DNA from: Bostrychus sinensis
Lineage: Eukaryota; Chordata; Actinopteri; Gobiiformes; Eleotridae
Assembly (NCBI GenBank): GCA_020698575.1
Contig: CM036251.1
Coordinates: forward strand, 10,952,288 to 11,016,287
DNA: 64,000 nucleotides
Reading direction: 5' to 3'
A model generated the notes under the pieces. It made no database searches. It worked only from the letters and a program-made list of their open reading frames with translations, and was not told the origin of the DNA. Shown piece after piece: positions 1 through 12,200 of this stretch (positions are counted from its first letter, which is position 1; the number at the start of each line of letters is the position of its first letter). Position numbers and translations under genes: made by a program.

Positions 1-200
1 ATGTCAGATACATGCTCTCCAAAACACGCCCCAGGATACATGACCTCAGTGTGGCCAGAGGAGCTGGACTCCCACCTGATGTCCTAAAACAGATCTATCT
101 CACCTTCATTAGACCTGTTCTGGAGTGGGCCAGCCCAGTGTGGAGTGGGTTGACAAAAGGCCTCTCAGAAGAATTAGAACGTGTGCAAAAATCCCTGCAC
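1..200 (+). pseudogene. LINE reverse-transcriptase C-terminal fragment (CR1/L2-like)
   Basis: The plus-strand frame from position 12 reads GLPPDVLKQIYLTFIRPVLE, then WASPVWSGLTKGLSEELERV. This wording is typical of the thumb region after the catalytic core of CR1/L2/Rex-type non-LTR reverse transcriptases. No catalytic FADD box is present. The fragment starts at or beyond the window edge and loses similarity after about position 200, so it is a dead 3' scrap. Confidence 0.65.
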
Positions 201-1116
201 ATCCCTGTGTGCGAGGCAGGACGAGGTCACACCGGACACCCTCACTAACGTCCTGAAAGACAGTTCCTGTCTTATAACTTAGGCCTCCTTCACTGGATCT
301 GAGCTGAGACACCAAACACAAATTTTAGCAAACAAGAACAAGACTTAAAAACTTAAAAAGTCATTCCTCATGCTCTTAGACTGTAGGTGACTTTTATGGT
401 ACAAGATCACAGTGATGGCAAAGGGAGTGTCAGAGATGTGGCACTTGATGGTTAGAGCACCTCAGACTTGTTTAACTTGCTATAAAAAGTGATTACAAAA
501 TGGTTGCATTGGCAGAAAATGACTGAGAGGCAGCAACATTATTAAGAAAGCTATCTGGACCCAAGAGGAATGGTTTACAAAATAGGGGGATTTGCCTGAA
601 TTGGTGTGATTACTGGTAATATCTGTTCACAGTTTAGCTTTCCAGCGAAAAAACACAGTGAAAGAAAAAGTGGGGAGGAAAGATTGCAGAGCTGCAAACT
701 GGAAAAGTGGGAAAAGGCTGGCGTCCCTCCACAGCTGAACAACCGAAGGGCAGAGGTTCCTGGGTGTAAATGGCTTTTGTACAGTTTAATGTGTGCCTAC
801 AATTTAGTAAATAATGGAGTCAAGTCCACACTACAAGGCCGAACTGTAACAAAACCAGGACTAAGGCAGGAGACTAAGGAGATACAAGAAATCAGGTTTT
901 AACAATAATAAATAAAATGGGTTGGTATTTTAATGTTTGCAAAAAAATAATTAGTTAAAAAATTAGTGAATCTTTGGCTGTGTTTTAGAGACAGAAATTT
1001 TCCAATCCAATCCAATTTTATTTATAGAGCACTGGAGTTAAAACAAAGAAATATAAGTATATTACTACAATATTTTAAAAAATGTTGCAAAAATTCAAGG
1101 CAACAGGATCCCTCAA
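201..1116. other. no gene recognised
   Basis: The stretch holds a 98-codon open frame (606-902) that I do not recognise and judge to be chance. Near 1000 there is a short CCAATCCAATCCAATTTTAT motif of a kind common in fish repeats. Confidence 0.5.
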
Positions 1117-1484
1117 GATTTTTGGGGTCAACTCAAAATCTCAAGTTTTCAACGACAAATCTTTTTTTTTTTTTTTTATTCACCTTGATTTGTTGTTCAT
1201 ACATTTACAAACTTTGAATTTTAAGTTTTACTCTTTATCATTATTTTTTTAACTCTTACAGCCGACATACTATCCATTGTTCAGAAAAGGTATTAGCCTA
1301 TTATTGATAACTAAATATACTAAATGTTACAAAAGACTAATACTTTTTTCCTGAACAATGGATAGTAAGTTGGCTGTAAGGTGAGTTAAAAAAAATAAAT
1401 ATAATGAGTTTTAGACATATAAACGTCAAATTAAGTGAACAAAAAATATTATTACTACGAGATTTTGAGTAGGCCCCAAAATTT
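1117..1484. mobile_element. fold-back (palindromic) MITE-like element, about 366 bp
   Basis: Two imperfect arms face each other. The left arm runs from TTGGGGTCAACTCAAAATCT through TTAACTCTTACAGCC to ACTATCCATTGTTCAG. The right arm carries the reverse complements: CTGAACAATGGATAGT, GGCTGTAAGGTGAGTTAA and GAGATTTTGAGTAGGCCCC. The arms are about 150 bp each, with a loop near 1295-1335. I saw no target duplication. An 18-base T run lies in the left arm. It is likely a non-autonomous DNA transposon of unknown superfamily. Confidence 0.6.
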
Positions 1485-2444
1485 AGTTACACCAGAACCA
1501 GTTACATGGTTTTGGGGTTAATAATGGTTTTGGTTTAGTGTGATACTATTCATCTTATTATTATTATTATTATTAGCCGCGATGGGGTGTAACCATTTGA
1601 GTGCCATGACAGAACCTTTATTACCAAATATATGCCAGTTCACATGAAACTTGTTTGTTTTTTTGGTAACTTGGGAAATACAGTATATAAACTAATCTAT
1701 ATGATGTGGGTTTTACTTTTTCCTGGAACAAATTATGCCCTAATTAGATGTGAAATTTACTTTAGGTGTCAAAAAATACCTCAGCACTGCAGGAATGTCC
1801 TGGACTGTGATGAAAAATAACTTTCAGACAAAATGAGAAAAACACATTGAAGCAAAATGATTTTCTTTATTTTGTCATGTGTCTGGAATCCACTTCAGAA
1901 AAAAAAAAAACAGTCCCCATTCTGCTGCCTCATGCTGAACAGTCTTTAGAGCCAGTGTGATATTACCAATCTCTCATGTCACCACTCACGTATTCATTGC
2001 TGTTTTTCATTTCTGTTATCAAGTTCAGTAGAAAAGACAATTGCTGCTTGTCTTTGAACTTAGTCTGTAGTAAAAGGAGCACAATATTTTGCTGTGAAAG
2101 CCATAAAATGCTCAGTAGTGTTTGCAGCTTGAATGCAACACTGTAAAGCAGAATTGTTGATGCTGTGTGAATTTAGCGCATACCGGTTAAGCTACAGCAT
2201 CATAATATTCAGGCTCCCAAAACGCCAGCTCCATGGATGAAATGCCTCTGTGTGGATAAGGCACTGTAAGCTGAGTGTCTAAGGGCAAAAAAACATAAAA
2301 TTAATAGTAAATTATCTGAAAGTATCTAGTTACTTTCTACCAATGAGTACTAGCCTTGCTGTCTATAATAATAATAGTAATAGCACAAATATTAGCTGAA
2401 GTGGTAATACTTTCTTGCTACTATAAATAAATATGCTTGGGAAA
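1485..2444. other. no gene recognised
   Basis: AT-rich sequence with a short ATT run near 1555-1575 and nothing coding that I can support. Confidence 0.5.
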
Positions 2445-2452
2445 GTTTAAAC

Positions 2453-2937
2453 CAGTGTTTCCAGGGGTACAGGGACCCCTAGGGGTACGCGAGCACATTG
2501 CAGGGGGTACGTGGATTTATTATCATTTATAGAGCATTTATATTTGGCTTTCAAAGACTAAAATAAACCTGAATCAGGGATGGGACACTAAAGAAGGACA
2601 AAACAGGAACTAAACTAGGTCTAAAACCAGAACAAAACCAGTAACAAACCTAAACCAGAACTAAACTAGGTCTAAACCAAGTCTAAACCAGGGACTAAAC
2701 CATGCTGAAAACCAGAACAAAACTAAGACTAAATCATCCAGTGTCCAAACCAGGACTAAACCTGCAGCAAACCATATCTAAACCAGAACTAAACCAGGTC
2801 AAACTGGTATTAAACAAAGACTAAACCATGCCTAAAACCAGAACAAAACTAAGACTAAACCAGGACTAAGCCAGGTCCAAAACAGTACTAAATCAGGTCC
2901 TGAGAGTACACAAAACTAAAAATGTTGGGAATCACTG
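2453..2937. mobile_element. hAT-like MITE with perfect 8-bp target duplication GTTTAAAC
   Basis: The element begins CAGTGTTTCC and ends GGGAATCACTG, which are inverted repeats. It is flanked by GTTTAAAC on both sides (2445-2452 and 2938-2945). Length 485 bp. An 8-bp duplication and CAGTG-type ends are hallmarks of the hAT superfamily. The middle (about 2580-2930) is a degenerate tandem array of ACTAAACCAGGTCTAAACCA-type units. No transposase is encoded. Confidence 0.85.
2580..2925. repeat. degenerate tandem array of 'actaaacc' units inside the MITE
   Basis: Units of roughly 10-12 bp (CTAAACCAGG, CTAAACCAGAA, AAAACCAGAACAAAACTAAG) recur about 25-30 times with drift. The array is confined between the inverted termini of the surrounding hAT-like element, so it is internal filler of that element. 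Confidence 0.7.
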
Positions 2938-2945
2938 GTTTAAAC

Positions 2946-3829
2946 CAAAACAATGTGATTTCACCTCACCTTCAAAAAATAATTGCTGTTGGTAATAAAA
3001 ATGTTACTTGTTAAAGGTACTGTAAGCAGTATGCACTCTACTGGTTTGAAAACAGTACTGCAGTCCAAATCAAAACAATGGTCTCTTTTCTGATTGGATG
3101 ATCGGCAATGCTGTTTTATAATCAAAACAAAAAATGTAAACAAAAACAACTTGGTCTTATTATTGGTATATATTAAGAAAGTGAACCTCTCACTGTTATA
3201 ATGTAATGTTAGATAGAGACCTGTAAAAGAGAGCGATAATCAGACAATGCTTTATTTTGTCAAAGCAGGAATGTTGTTTACTGCGATGGGACAGCACAGG
3301 AATCTCCACAGTGCTGTGAGGAAATGGCTGTTGTGTCCTGAGGGAAGATCTCTGGACGGGACAGGACTGCGTACCCCGAAGGATGGACTCGGAATGTCCC
3401 ACTCTGAAACATAAGGATCTGCTTGGAAATGTCCAAACAAAAACAGCGCTGATCTTACAGACTCACTAACCCCGATCACTATAGTAGGATTGACATGTTC
3501 ACATCTGGAAGACATCTTGTTGTTCATTTAAATTATTTCAGGCTAAAAACAGAACAACTACATTTAAAACATGTTGGATGCTGGAACAGTTTAAAAGCAA
3601 TAGACAAATATTTTAATTTCCCCAAGGTTTGTTCAATCGACAATCGATCTTTTAGTAATGCTGCAGGAGGTTTTGATTATCTGCTAATGCTATTTTATTG
3701 CTGTTTTTAGACGGCCTGTGCATTGTATTGTATTGAATTGACTAGGCTAGGTTATGTGTAGGGCATAAAAAATACAACTTCAAAAGATTACACTCCCTGT
3801 CCCAATGCTGGAGTTAAGGTTCTTACATT
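2946..3829. other. no gene recognised
   Basis: Only short, unremarkable open frames lie here. I recognise no repeat family and no gene. Confidence 0.5.
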
Positions 3830-4135
3830 ATTGTCAAGGTAGGGAAATTTGTTCTGTGCATTCGACCCATCCTTCAATGCTGCTGGGACAACCTGTCAGT
3901 GCAGCGCCATGGGACCCTTCTCCACATCTTGAGCCAGGATCCCAGTCAGGAGTACCTAGCTGGTATTGTGCATGTTTTTTGGTTGATGGGGGAAACCAGA
4001 GCACACACAGGACACCCACACACACACGAGAAAGGCCCCACCCGCCTGGTCAGGAAGCTAGTTGATCGTTGTCCTGGGTGTACCATGCCTAAATTCTGGG
4101 ATATGCTCCAGCCACCTGTGACCCTTCATGGGAAC
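3830..4135 (-). mobile_element. SINE relic, mosaic of two orientations
   Basis: Positions 3830-4045 match, in the same orientation, the SINE at 51.5 kb: TTCGACCCATCCTTCAATGC, TTGAGCCAGGATCCC and GAAAGGCCCCACC. From about 4058 the text switches to a plus-oriented SINE tail (GTCCTGGGTGTACC...CTCCAGCCACCTGTGACCC). It is therefore a rearranged or doubly inserted copy, with the tRNA-like head missing. Confidence 0.6.
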
Positions 4136-5301
4136 AAGCAGAAAAACTATATCCTATTTTAAAACCTGCTGCACACGATAACATTGCCCAAACTAAATGA
4201 GAAAACACCAACAGACTTGAACTTTGTCAGACTTCATGCCATAAAACAACATTATTTCTGCGGTTTTTCGACTTCACTTTTCCACAAACACAACATTTAT
4301 CACCATAATCTATATTTTTATGACCTTAAGAGTTGTCAAGACACAGTGCAAACACTGTCCCATTCTCTTAGCCCTGTGGTCTGTTATGAGCTTAATGATT
4401 TAATTTGATCCAGATTTTTGCTCGGAAGTTTTATTGGGATTTTTTTGTTTCTCGGTTGCCACTGAAACAAAACATCTAACATTATTATAAAGTTTTATTT
4501 TGAGGACTCAATGCCCTAGAGGTAAGTTAAAACCACTTTTCACTTTTTAAAGAAGGGAGACCTAACATACAGCAGGTGTTAATGCTGTTAACTAAAAGTG
4601 CTTTGATAAATAAATATGAATTGTATTTTCTATTTTTGTTATGAAAATTTCAGGAAAGGTTAATGGGTCAGGGACATAAGACACTATATTGTTACCATTG
4701 CGAGTTAGGAGCTTTTGCATCCTACTTCTAGTTACATCAATACTCCTTTTTTTGTTTATAGCCTTTTCTTTTATAAACATATCTAACACTTTCACAGAGT
4801 AATCATTGCTGTATCCTGCAACTCTTCAACATTTAATTACATTATTTTACATCTGGTTGGAGGATGTGACCGCAAATTTCCACCTAATTCTACTCTTTGA
4901 CAGTGCCAGGAGTCATGCTTGTCAAGGCTACAACTTTTTTTTTTTTTTTCTGTGTCATAACTGGCCAAAAAATCTCAGAAATAAAGTTTAACATGAGGAA
5001 ATGTTGACTTTGTAGAGGAACATCACTAAGCATAAACTGCTGCCAAATAGGAACTGTGTGTGAGATAGTTCTGCTTGTAACCCCTGAATGTTTCCCAATC
5101 GCTGGTATAAATAAATCTGATGAGCATAACTTGTTCTGCATTTTTCGCTAGAACCAACACAATTATATCCTCCTAACATGACAGAGGTAGAAAGTAAAAT
5201 GCAGGTTCATGTTTTGAAGAAAATGTTTTTTTAGTACTTTCTCTAAAGCATATTTGACTTGAGTATGTTTTTGACCTGAAGGTTCTTGGTTTGAACTCAG
5301 G
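4136..5301. other. no gene recognised
   Basis: AT-rich DNA with short chance frames. Nothing supportable. Confidence 0.45.
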
Positions 5302-5621
5302 TTGTAATAGAAGTAATAGTAGTAGTAGGAGCGGTAGGACTGGTAGTAGTGGTAGTAGTAGTAGTAATAGTAGTGGTAGTGTTAACAGTAGTGTTGTGCT
5401 AGTAGTATTGGTAGTTTTAGCAGTAGCAGTAGTAGTAGTAGTATTAAAAGTAGTAGTAATAGTAGTGGTAGCGTTAAGAGTAGTGTTAGTGCTAGTTGCA
5501 GTAGAAGTAGTAGTGGTTGTGGTAGGAGTGGTAGTAGGGGTAGTCATAGTAATAGTAGTGGTGGTGGTGGTGGTAGTAGTAGTGATAGTGGTAGTAGCAA
5601 TAGTAGTTGTGGTAGTAGTAG
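5302..5621. repeat. imperfect GTA (AGT) trinucleotide array
   Basis: About 320 bp of interrupted (AGT)n with GGT, AAT and GTT variants. Open frames through it on both strands encode poly-Ser/Gly, poly-Val or poly-Thr/Leu, as expected from any stop-poor triplet repeat, and are not genes. Confidence 0.9.
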
Positions 5622-5662
5622 GTACTGAGTGCTTTAATTAGTAATATTATATTATATATAAT

Positions 5663-5667
<5 letters not shown>

Positions 5668-5710
<43 letters not shown>

Positions 5711-5720
5711 GTAGTAGTAT
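5668..5720. repeat. (ATA)n microsatellite
   Basis: About 50 bp of nearly pure AAT repeat, turning into AGT at its right end. It sits just right of the GTA array, so the two may be one decayed compound repeat. Confidence 0.85.
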
Positions 5721-6294
5721 ATTTTTTGCAGTACTTCTTGCACCTCACCAACTTTACCACAGCACGAGACAAACGTCAGCTTTGTTTTTGGTTCTAGAGC
5801 TGGGATTTATGAAGATCTGGGTTTAATTAAACTGTGTTCTGTAAACATTGCTATCTCCTTCTTAGGAAAAAACAAAAATACTGAAGACCTAGTACCAGCT
5901 GAGGCTGAGAGTAATGAGACCAACACATTTAGGTACTGTGACCGTGTCTAGACAGGACGAGTATGACATATGAGGGAAAAACTGTTTCTGTGAAGGAGGG
6001 CTGGAAATGGCTTTCTGTGATTCAGCAAAGATCAAGCAGAAATAAACAGTGTCTTTGTCTGGGTTTAAAGTTTAAAGTTTATATTTGACCGCATTAATCA
6101 TTAAGAGAAATAAATAAGTTGTGGTTACGGGAAACATGAAGCTTCAGCAACTTTTTCATGTCCCGAACCAAGATAAGACACAGTATTTATTCAGGAGAAA
6201 AATAAAATGGGCAATAGCTTTTTTCACTGGGCTCTCTTAAGCTTTAATCAATTTTATCATTGAAAACATTGTTATAAGCTGTGTACCACTAGTG

Positions 6295-8814
6295 CAGGGG
6301 AGGCCAAACTATGGCCCGCCTTCATTCTCAATTGGCCCAAAGATGACACAAGTATTATGTTTTACTGCATAGTTTGATGAGCAAAGGCAAAACGAGCGTA
6401 AATCCTGGTGTGTGTCTGTGTGAGATTGGTGTGTGTCTGTGTGAGGTTGTGTGTGTCTGTGTGAGGCTGGTGTGTGTCTGTGTGAGGCTGGTGTGTGTCT
6501 GTGTGAGGCTGATGTGTGTCTGTGTGAGGCCGGTGTGTGTCTGTGTGAGGTTGGTGTGTGTCTGTGTGAGGCTGGTGTGTGTCTGTGTGAGGCTGATGTG
6601 TGTCTGTGTGAGGCCGGTGTGTGTCTGTGTGAGGTTGGTGTGTGTCTGTGTGAGGCTGGTGTGTGTCTGTGTGAGGCTGGTGTGTGTCTGTGTGAGGCCG
6701 GTGTGTGTCTGTGTGAGGCTGGTGTCTGTGTGAGGCCGGTGTGTCTGTGTGAGGCTGAAGTGTGTCTGTGTGAGGCTGGTGTGTGTCTGTGTGAGGCTGG
6801 TGTGTGTCTGTGTGAGGCCAGTGTGTGTCTGTGTGAGGCCGGTGTGTGTCTGTGTGAGGCCGGTGTGTGTCTGTGTGAGGCCGATGTGTGTCTGTGTGAG
6901 GCTGGTGTGTGTCTGTGTGAGGCTGGTGTGTGTCTGTGTGAGGCTGGTGTGTGTCTGTGTGAGGCCGATGTGTGTCTGTGTGAGGCCGGTGTGTGTCTGT
7001 GTGAGGTTGGTGTGTGTCTGTGTGAGGCTGGTGTGTGTCTGTGTGAGGCTGGTGTGTGTCTGTGTGAGGCCGGTGTGTGTCTGTGTGAGGCTGGTGTCTG
7101 TGTGAGGCCGGTGTGTCTGTGTGAGGCTGATGTGTGTCTGTGTGAGGCTGGTGTGTGTCTGTGTGAGGCTGGTGTGTGTCTGTGTGAGGCCGGTGTGTGT
7201 CTGTGTGAGGCTGGTGTGTGTCTGTGTGAGGCTGGTGTGTGTCTGTGTGAGGCCGATGTGTGTCTGTGTGAGGCTGGTGTGTGTCTGTGTGAGGCCGGTG
7301 TGTGTCTGTGTGAGGCTGGTGTCTGTGTGAGGCCGGTGTGTCTGTGTGAGGCTGATGTGTGTCTGTGTGAGGCTGGTGTGTGTCTGTGTGAGGCTGGTGT
7401 GTGTCTGTGTGAGGCCGGTGTGTGTCTGTGTGAGGCTGGTGTGTGTCTGTGTGAGGCTGATGTGTGTCTGTGTGAGGCCGGTGTGTGTCTGTGTGAGGTT
7501 GGTGTGTGTCTGTGTGAGGCTGGTGTGTGTCTGTGTGAGGCCGATGTGTGTCTGTGTGAGGCTGGTGTGTGTCTGTGTGAGGCTGGTGTGTGTCTGTGTG
7601 AGGCCGGTGTGTGTCTGTGTGAGGCTGGTGTCTGTGTGAGGCCGGTGTGTCTGTGTGAGGCTGATGTGTGTCTGTGTGAGGCTGGTGTGTGTCTGTGTGA
7701 GGCTGGTGTGTGTCTGTGTGAGGCCGGTGTGTGTCTGTGTGAGGCTGGTGTGTGTCTGTGTGAGGCTGATGTGTGTCTGTGTGAGGCCGGTGTGTGTCTG
7801 TGTGAGGTTGGTGTGTGTCTGTGTGAGGCTGGTGTGTGTCTGTGTGAGGCCGATGTGTGTCTGTGTGAGGCTGGTGTGTGTCTGTGTGAGGCCGGTGTGT
7901 GTCTGTGTGAGGTTGGTGTCTGTGTGAGGCCGGTGTGTCTGTGTGAGGCTGATGTGTGTCTGTGTGAGGCGGTGTGTGTCTGTGTGAGGCTGGTGTGTGT
8001 CTGTGTGAGGCCGGTGTGTGTCTGTGTGAGGCCGGTGTGTGTCTGTGTGAGGCCGGTGTGTGTCTGTGTGAGGCCGGTGTGTGTCTGTGTGAGGTTGGTG
8101 TGTGTCTGTGTGTGGCTGGTGTGTGTCTGTGTGAGACTGGTGTGTGTCTGTGTGAGGCAGGTGTGTGTCTGTGTGAGGCTGGTGTGTGTCTGTGTGAGGC
8201 CGGTGTGTGTCTGTGTGAGGTTGTGTGTGTCTGTGTGAGGCTGGCACTAAAGCTGTATTAGCTTCAGTAAACAGGAGACTACTTCAGGTTTAACTCAGCT
8301 GTCGGTGCATTAAATGAACTTCTCTGCTTGACTTTAACACATTTTAACAACTGAGCATATAACAACATGAGTTTAACTTGTGTTTTTCGAGCCTAAAGTA
8401 AAAATTACATATTTAGATTCTAGAAGCGAGAGCCATACTTTGCTGACTCGGAAACAGCTGTTGCTAATATAGCGCGTCTTCTCTTGGAATATGGTTGTTT
8501 ATCCCAAGGACAAGTAAAAATTTAACTTTTATTTCAGTTCTTTGGCTTGTTGTGTTTGTAGTGAGGATTCTCTCTCGTCCAATCAGCTTGCAGCAGTACC
8601 CACCTCTAACCGTTCTAGACGCTTAACCGAGCTGAGTGCCAAAAGTAGAAGGGTTTGGACCTCTTTTTGGGAACAGATTGGAACGCTTTGGGAAGTAGAA
8701 ACACCTCCAAACCAGCCCATCTCACATATAATACAGCGCCTTTATTAAGTGGCTCTCCTTGCAATTATATTTTTTAGTGTGTGGCCCTCAAGGTAAAAAT
8801 TTTGGACACACCTG
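6295..8814. mobile_element. hAT-like element carrying a large minisatellite
   Basis: The left end reads CAGGGGAGGCCAAACTATGG and the right end, in reverse complement, CAGGTGTGTCCAAAATTTTT. These are related inverted termini of a kind frequent in fish hAT elements. Flanks CACTAGTG and CTCTCGTG agree at 6 of 8 positions, consistent with an aged 8-bp duplication. The minisatellite at 6405-8244 makes up about 73% of the 2.52 kb. The rest (8245-8814) contains no transposase frame that I recognise. Confidence 0.6.
6405..8244. repeat. 21-bp minisatellite, about 88 units, with higher-order repeats
   Basis: The unit is 21 bp with core TGTGTCTGTGTGAGG followed by a variable GCTGG, GCCGG, GTTGG or GCTGA. 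Two shortened units (17 then 19 bp) occur as a pair at 6721, 7093, 7318, 7627 and 7915. Distances between pairs (372, 225, 309, 288 bp) each equal 36 bp plus a whole number of 21-bp units (16, 9, 13, 12). Because 21 is a multiple of three, several frames lack stops, giving false open frames of about 600 codons on both strands. Confidence 0.95.
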
Positions 8815-8929
8815 CTCTCGTGTGTTTAAAACAATGCTGCTTTCATGATAACTCTCAGACTGGTTTGCTAAATGCAGCAGAGTCTCTAAATGTCCTTGTA
8901 TTTGTCTGCAATTACCTTTATTTTCCCAG

Positions 8930-9085
8930 CAGCCCACACACTTTCCACATCGCCCTCTCTCTCTCACTCTCTCTATCAGGACAATCTTCTGCTTTCCCAG
9001 TCTCTCCTCGAGTCACTCTTCTGTGGAAATGGGCCTTAGCCATGTTACATTTAGCTCAGACATTATCCACACACACACACACATG
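8930..9085. repeat. short CT-rich and CA microsatellites
   Basis: A CTCTCTCT-rich run lies near 8956-8978 and an (AC)n run near 9070-9083. They are unremarkable simple repeats just right of the hAT-like element. Confidence 0.7.
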
Positions 9086-9215
9086 TACCTGCCTGGGCCT
9101 GTGCCGAGGAGCAGATTACATAGTTTTAAAGCGAAACACGCGCACATACATTACAGTACAGCCTGCTTCAACATCTGTTCCTACAAGCTATAGTTTCTTT
9201 AAAGAGCTGACCTGA

Positions 9216-12200
9216 GTGTACTGAACAATAAATTAGTATGTTGTGACATTTCAGAGGGCTATGAGGTAATGTGTATTTACTTTTGTCTATTGTCACAGGA
9301 GGAAAACCTATGTGTTGAGTTTGTCACACCCAGTTTTAAAGGTGTGACTAAAGTGAACCATGGTTCTCATCTGCTCTTTTGAAAGTATTTTAGTACAACC
9401 TTTATGGCACATATTCAACTGTCTTTTACTATTTCATTCATAGCAAAACTCAAAAGTAGTTCAGTAGTGTGTGGTATAAGGTGGTACACTTCTTATATTA
9501 CTTGTCTTGATGCATCAATTTTAGCTTATACAGTATTTATGAATACATTAAGTCATTAAATGAGTCATCTGTCTGTTTACATAAAATTCATTTTACTACT
9601 TCCGCTAAATGGCAGTGTCTATCTCGTCACAAGCTTTTAGGTAATTATGTTTTTATGGTGCTACAAGAATGATATACAGTTTGACAAACTTTTTTTATGT
9701 GAGCATCCATACAACCAACTGAGGCACATAAATCAACTCATTTACAATGCAGATGAAAAATGTAGCTTTTAATTGCTGATGCTTTTAGTTTAGTCTTTAT
9801 TTGGAAGAGACAGAGACATTAAGGTCACAGAGTCAGAGTTGCACTGCACTGATTAGAGCTAAGTAGCTAATTTCCATCCCTGGGTACACAAGGAATAAGT
9901 TATGATATCAGAGAGCAAAAATATATTATGTACAAATGAAGACTACATTGGACAGTATGCACGCCCAACTCTAACCCATTTACTATAACATCCATCTAGT
10001 CATTATAATCTTAAAAACTAAACAAGTTAAGAAGTCAGCTCTAGATTTCATCACATTGCACTTACGCATCAGTCCAGCACACACATCCTGTTAGCTACCA
10101 TCCTGCACCAGCCTGAAGGCTCATAGATACAAAATATAGAACCACCTAACCCACACGAGACAAAACAAAAACCACCAGTGTTGTGGACGGGTGAACATGA
10201 CGAGATGGACAAATCTCACAGGAATCCAGCTTCACAACACAACACACTGAGAGACTTAAACATTATGAACCTCAGTCTGTGTCCACATTGCACCATGGGC
10301 TGATGTCACAGAGCAGACGGCGGCCATGTTGAGTCTGTCAGGAAAATTTAGATTTCAATGAAAATGTGTCTAGTTGATGCTTATATCATGTGTGTTACTA
10401 TCCTTCTGAGTCATGGTTGGACCGTGACAAATGTGGACTGTGCTATGTTATGTATGCAGTTTTTAGTACAGCTGATACTTTTTAATTTAACTTTTTTTTT
10501 CAGGGACATAATTTTATCTTTATGGATATAATTTTATTGATAGTTAAATGAATCTGAAGAAGAGCATTAATTCACACAGAGTCAGGACAGGCTAACTAAT
10601 GTAAATGTATATGGTATGGGTATTTTAACATTTTAAACACCAGTACATTAATCAATTATTAGAACAGTATCTTATAGTGTGAATAGCCTATAGTGTTACA
10701 ATTTATGTTGCAATATCAAGTTGGAAAGGTATGGTATTGTATGGTGTTTTGTATTGCATTATTTGTATTATTGCATATGAGGAAACCAGCAAGCTTTGAT
10801 TAAAGACAAGTTTGGTTTATTAAGAAGGGGTGGGATTTAATAAGGTACTTGTACTTCTTTCCAGTCCTTTTTTGAGCAGGTAAGACACTTGGTTTGTTAT
10901 GATTAATGTAATATTTAGATTTTTCAATTGTTTTCATATGTACATATTTATATTGTCAAATGTGCATGCTCAAAATAAACGTTTATCACATCAGATAATC
11001 ATTTTACTTAAAGAAGCATAATATAATGAAATTACACAGTGGTACTTCAGTGTTCACTAAAGTGACATTCATAGAAGTTTTCAACCACTGCCCACTCAAG
11101 CTTGGGAGTGAGCGCATTTAATTATAGTCATTTTTGTCTTAAATACATCAGGTCATGTGTGGCACTGTTCACCAGTGTCATAGTGCTGTGTTAATTTAAC
11201 ACTGAAACTTTAACACTAAAGAGAGAGGAAATTTAATACAAAATAGACTAAGGACAATATAGACTTGTAATAGATTAAAATTTAAATTTGTGTGTAATTA
11301 TGTCACTCTTTTACCTTCAAAGAAACTTCAAATCCTTCATCCAAAAAAAATGTAAAGCTGTAAATCATCTAAATTTATCAAGTTAAGCCGTTCAAAGGGT
11401 GGTTCCCAAAAAAAAACTCACCACACTAAGTCAAGTTCACTTATTGAAATTTGACATTTTGTTGGAATAACTCTAATTACTGAGTCGTGATACTTTGAAC
11501 TTGTAAACATAATTTAAATTCAAAAACTTATAATTGTATGTGGAAGTAAATTGTGGAATGGAGATACTACAACTTATTAGGCTATATGACTTTTTACAGT
11601 GTTGTCACAGCGTAGTTTAACAAAAACTCCACCAGGCCAGTAATTTTATTGGGACTTCCCGGAAGAATGTGAAGAGTCCAGCCCAGGGGAATGTGTTTTT
11701 CCTACTGACAGACAAAGTGTTAAAGAGCAACCTGTAGTTTGACTGCAAGTGGTAATGTGTCTATGTTTCTAAGATATACATGAACTCAAGCAGGGTTTAG
11801 CACCAAACCAGGTGAAGATCTGACCTCTGACCTTTGGGTGTTGGCACCTTTTATCTGCCCCTAAATATGTGTGGAAGTGTCAATTGAGTAATGGGTCTCC
11901 AGAAATGCAATATGAGGAAGCAGATCGAGGTGGAGCTTGTTTTAACTTGTGCAGTGGAGGTCTTTCGGAGGAAGTGAAATGTGTTTTTGGCATAAAGACT
12001 CCTGGAAAAAAAAACGCTGGGTCTCTGTGGAGAAGTGGCTACAACATTTCCACTGGAGAAGGTTTAAATAGATGTCATACTCGTGTTTTCACCATAGATT
12101 GTATAAAATAAGTGGTCATATTGGGTGTTATTGTATGTCACCCATATTAGCTCATATGTAAGGAAACACCAATAAACCAGGCGAACCACTGAAGCTGGCA

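Noticed and set aside
6405..8244. CRISPR array
   Set aside because: Units are contiguous with no unique spacers, and the context is a fish genome. It is a minisatellite.
6355..8247. Large protein-coding frames on both strands (about 600 codons)
   Set aside because: They are translations of a 21-bp tandem repeat with a length divisible by three. There is no domain, no plausible start context, and equally long frames exist on the opposite strand.
8542..8748. Transposase exon of the hAT-like element
   Set aside because: The 68-codon frame has no hAT dimerisation or catalytic motif that I can recognise, so the element is treated as non-autonomous.
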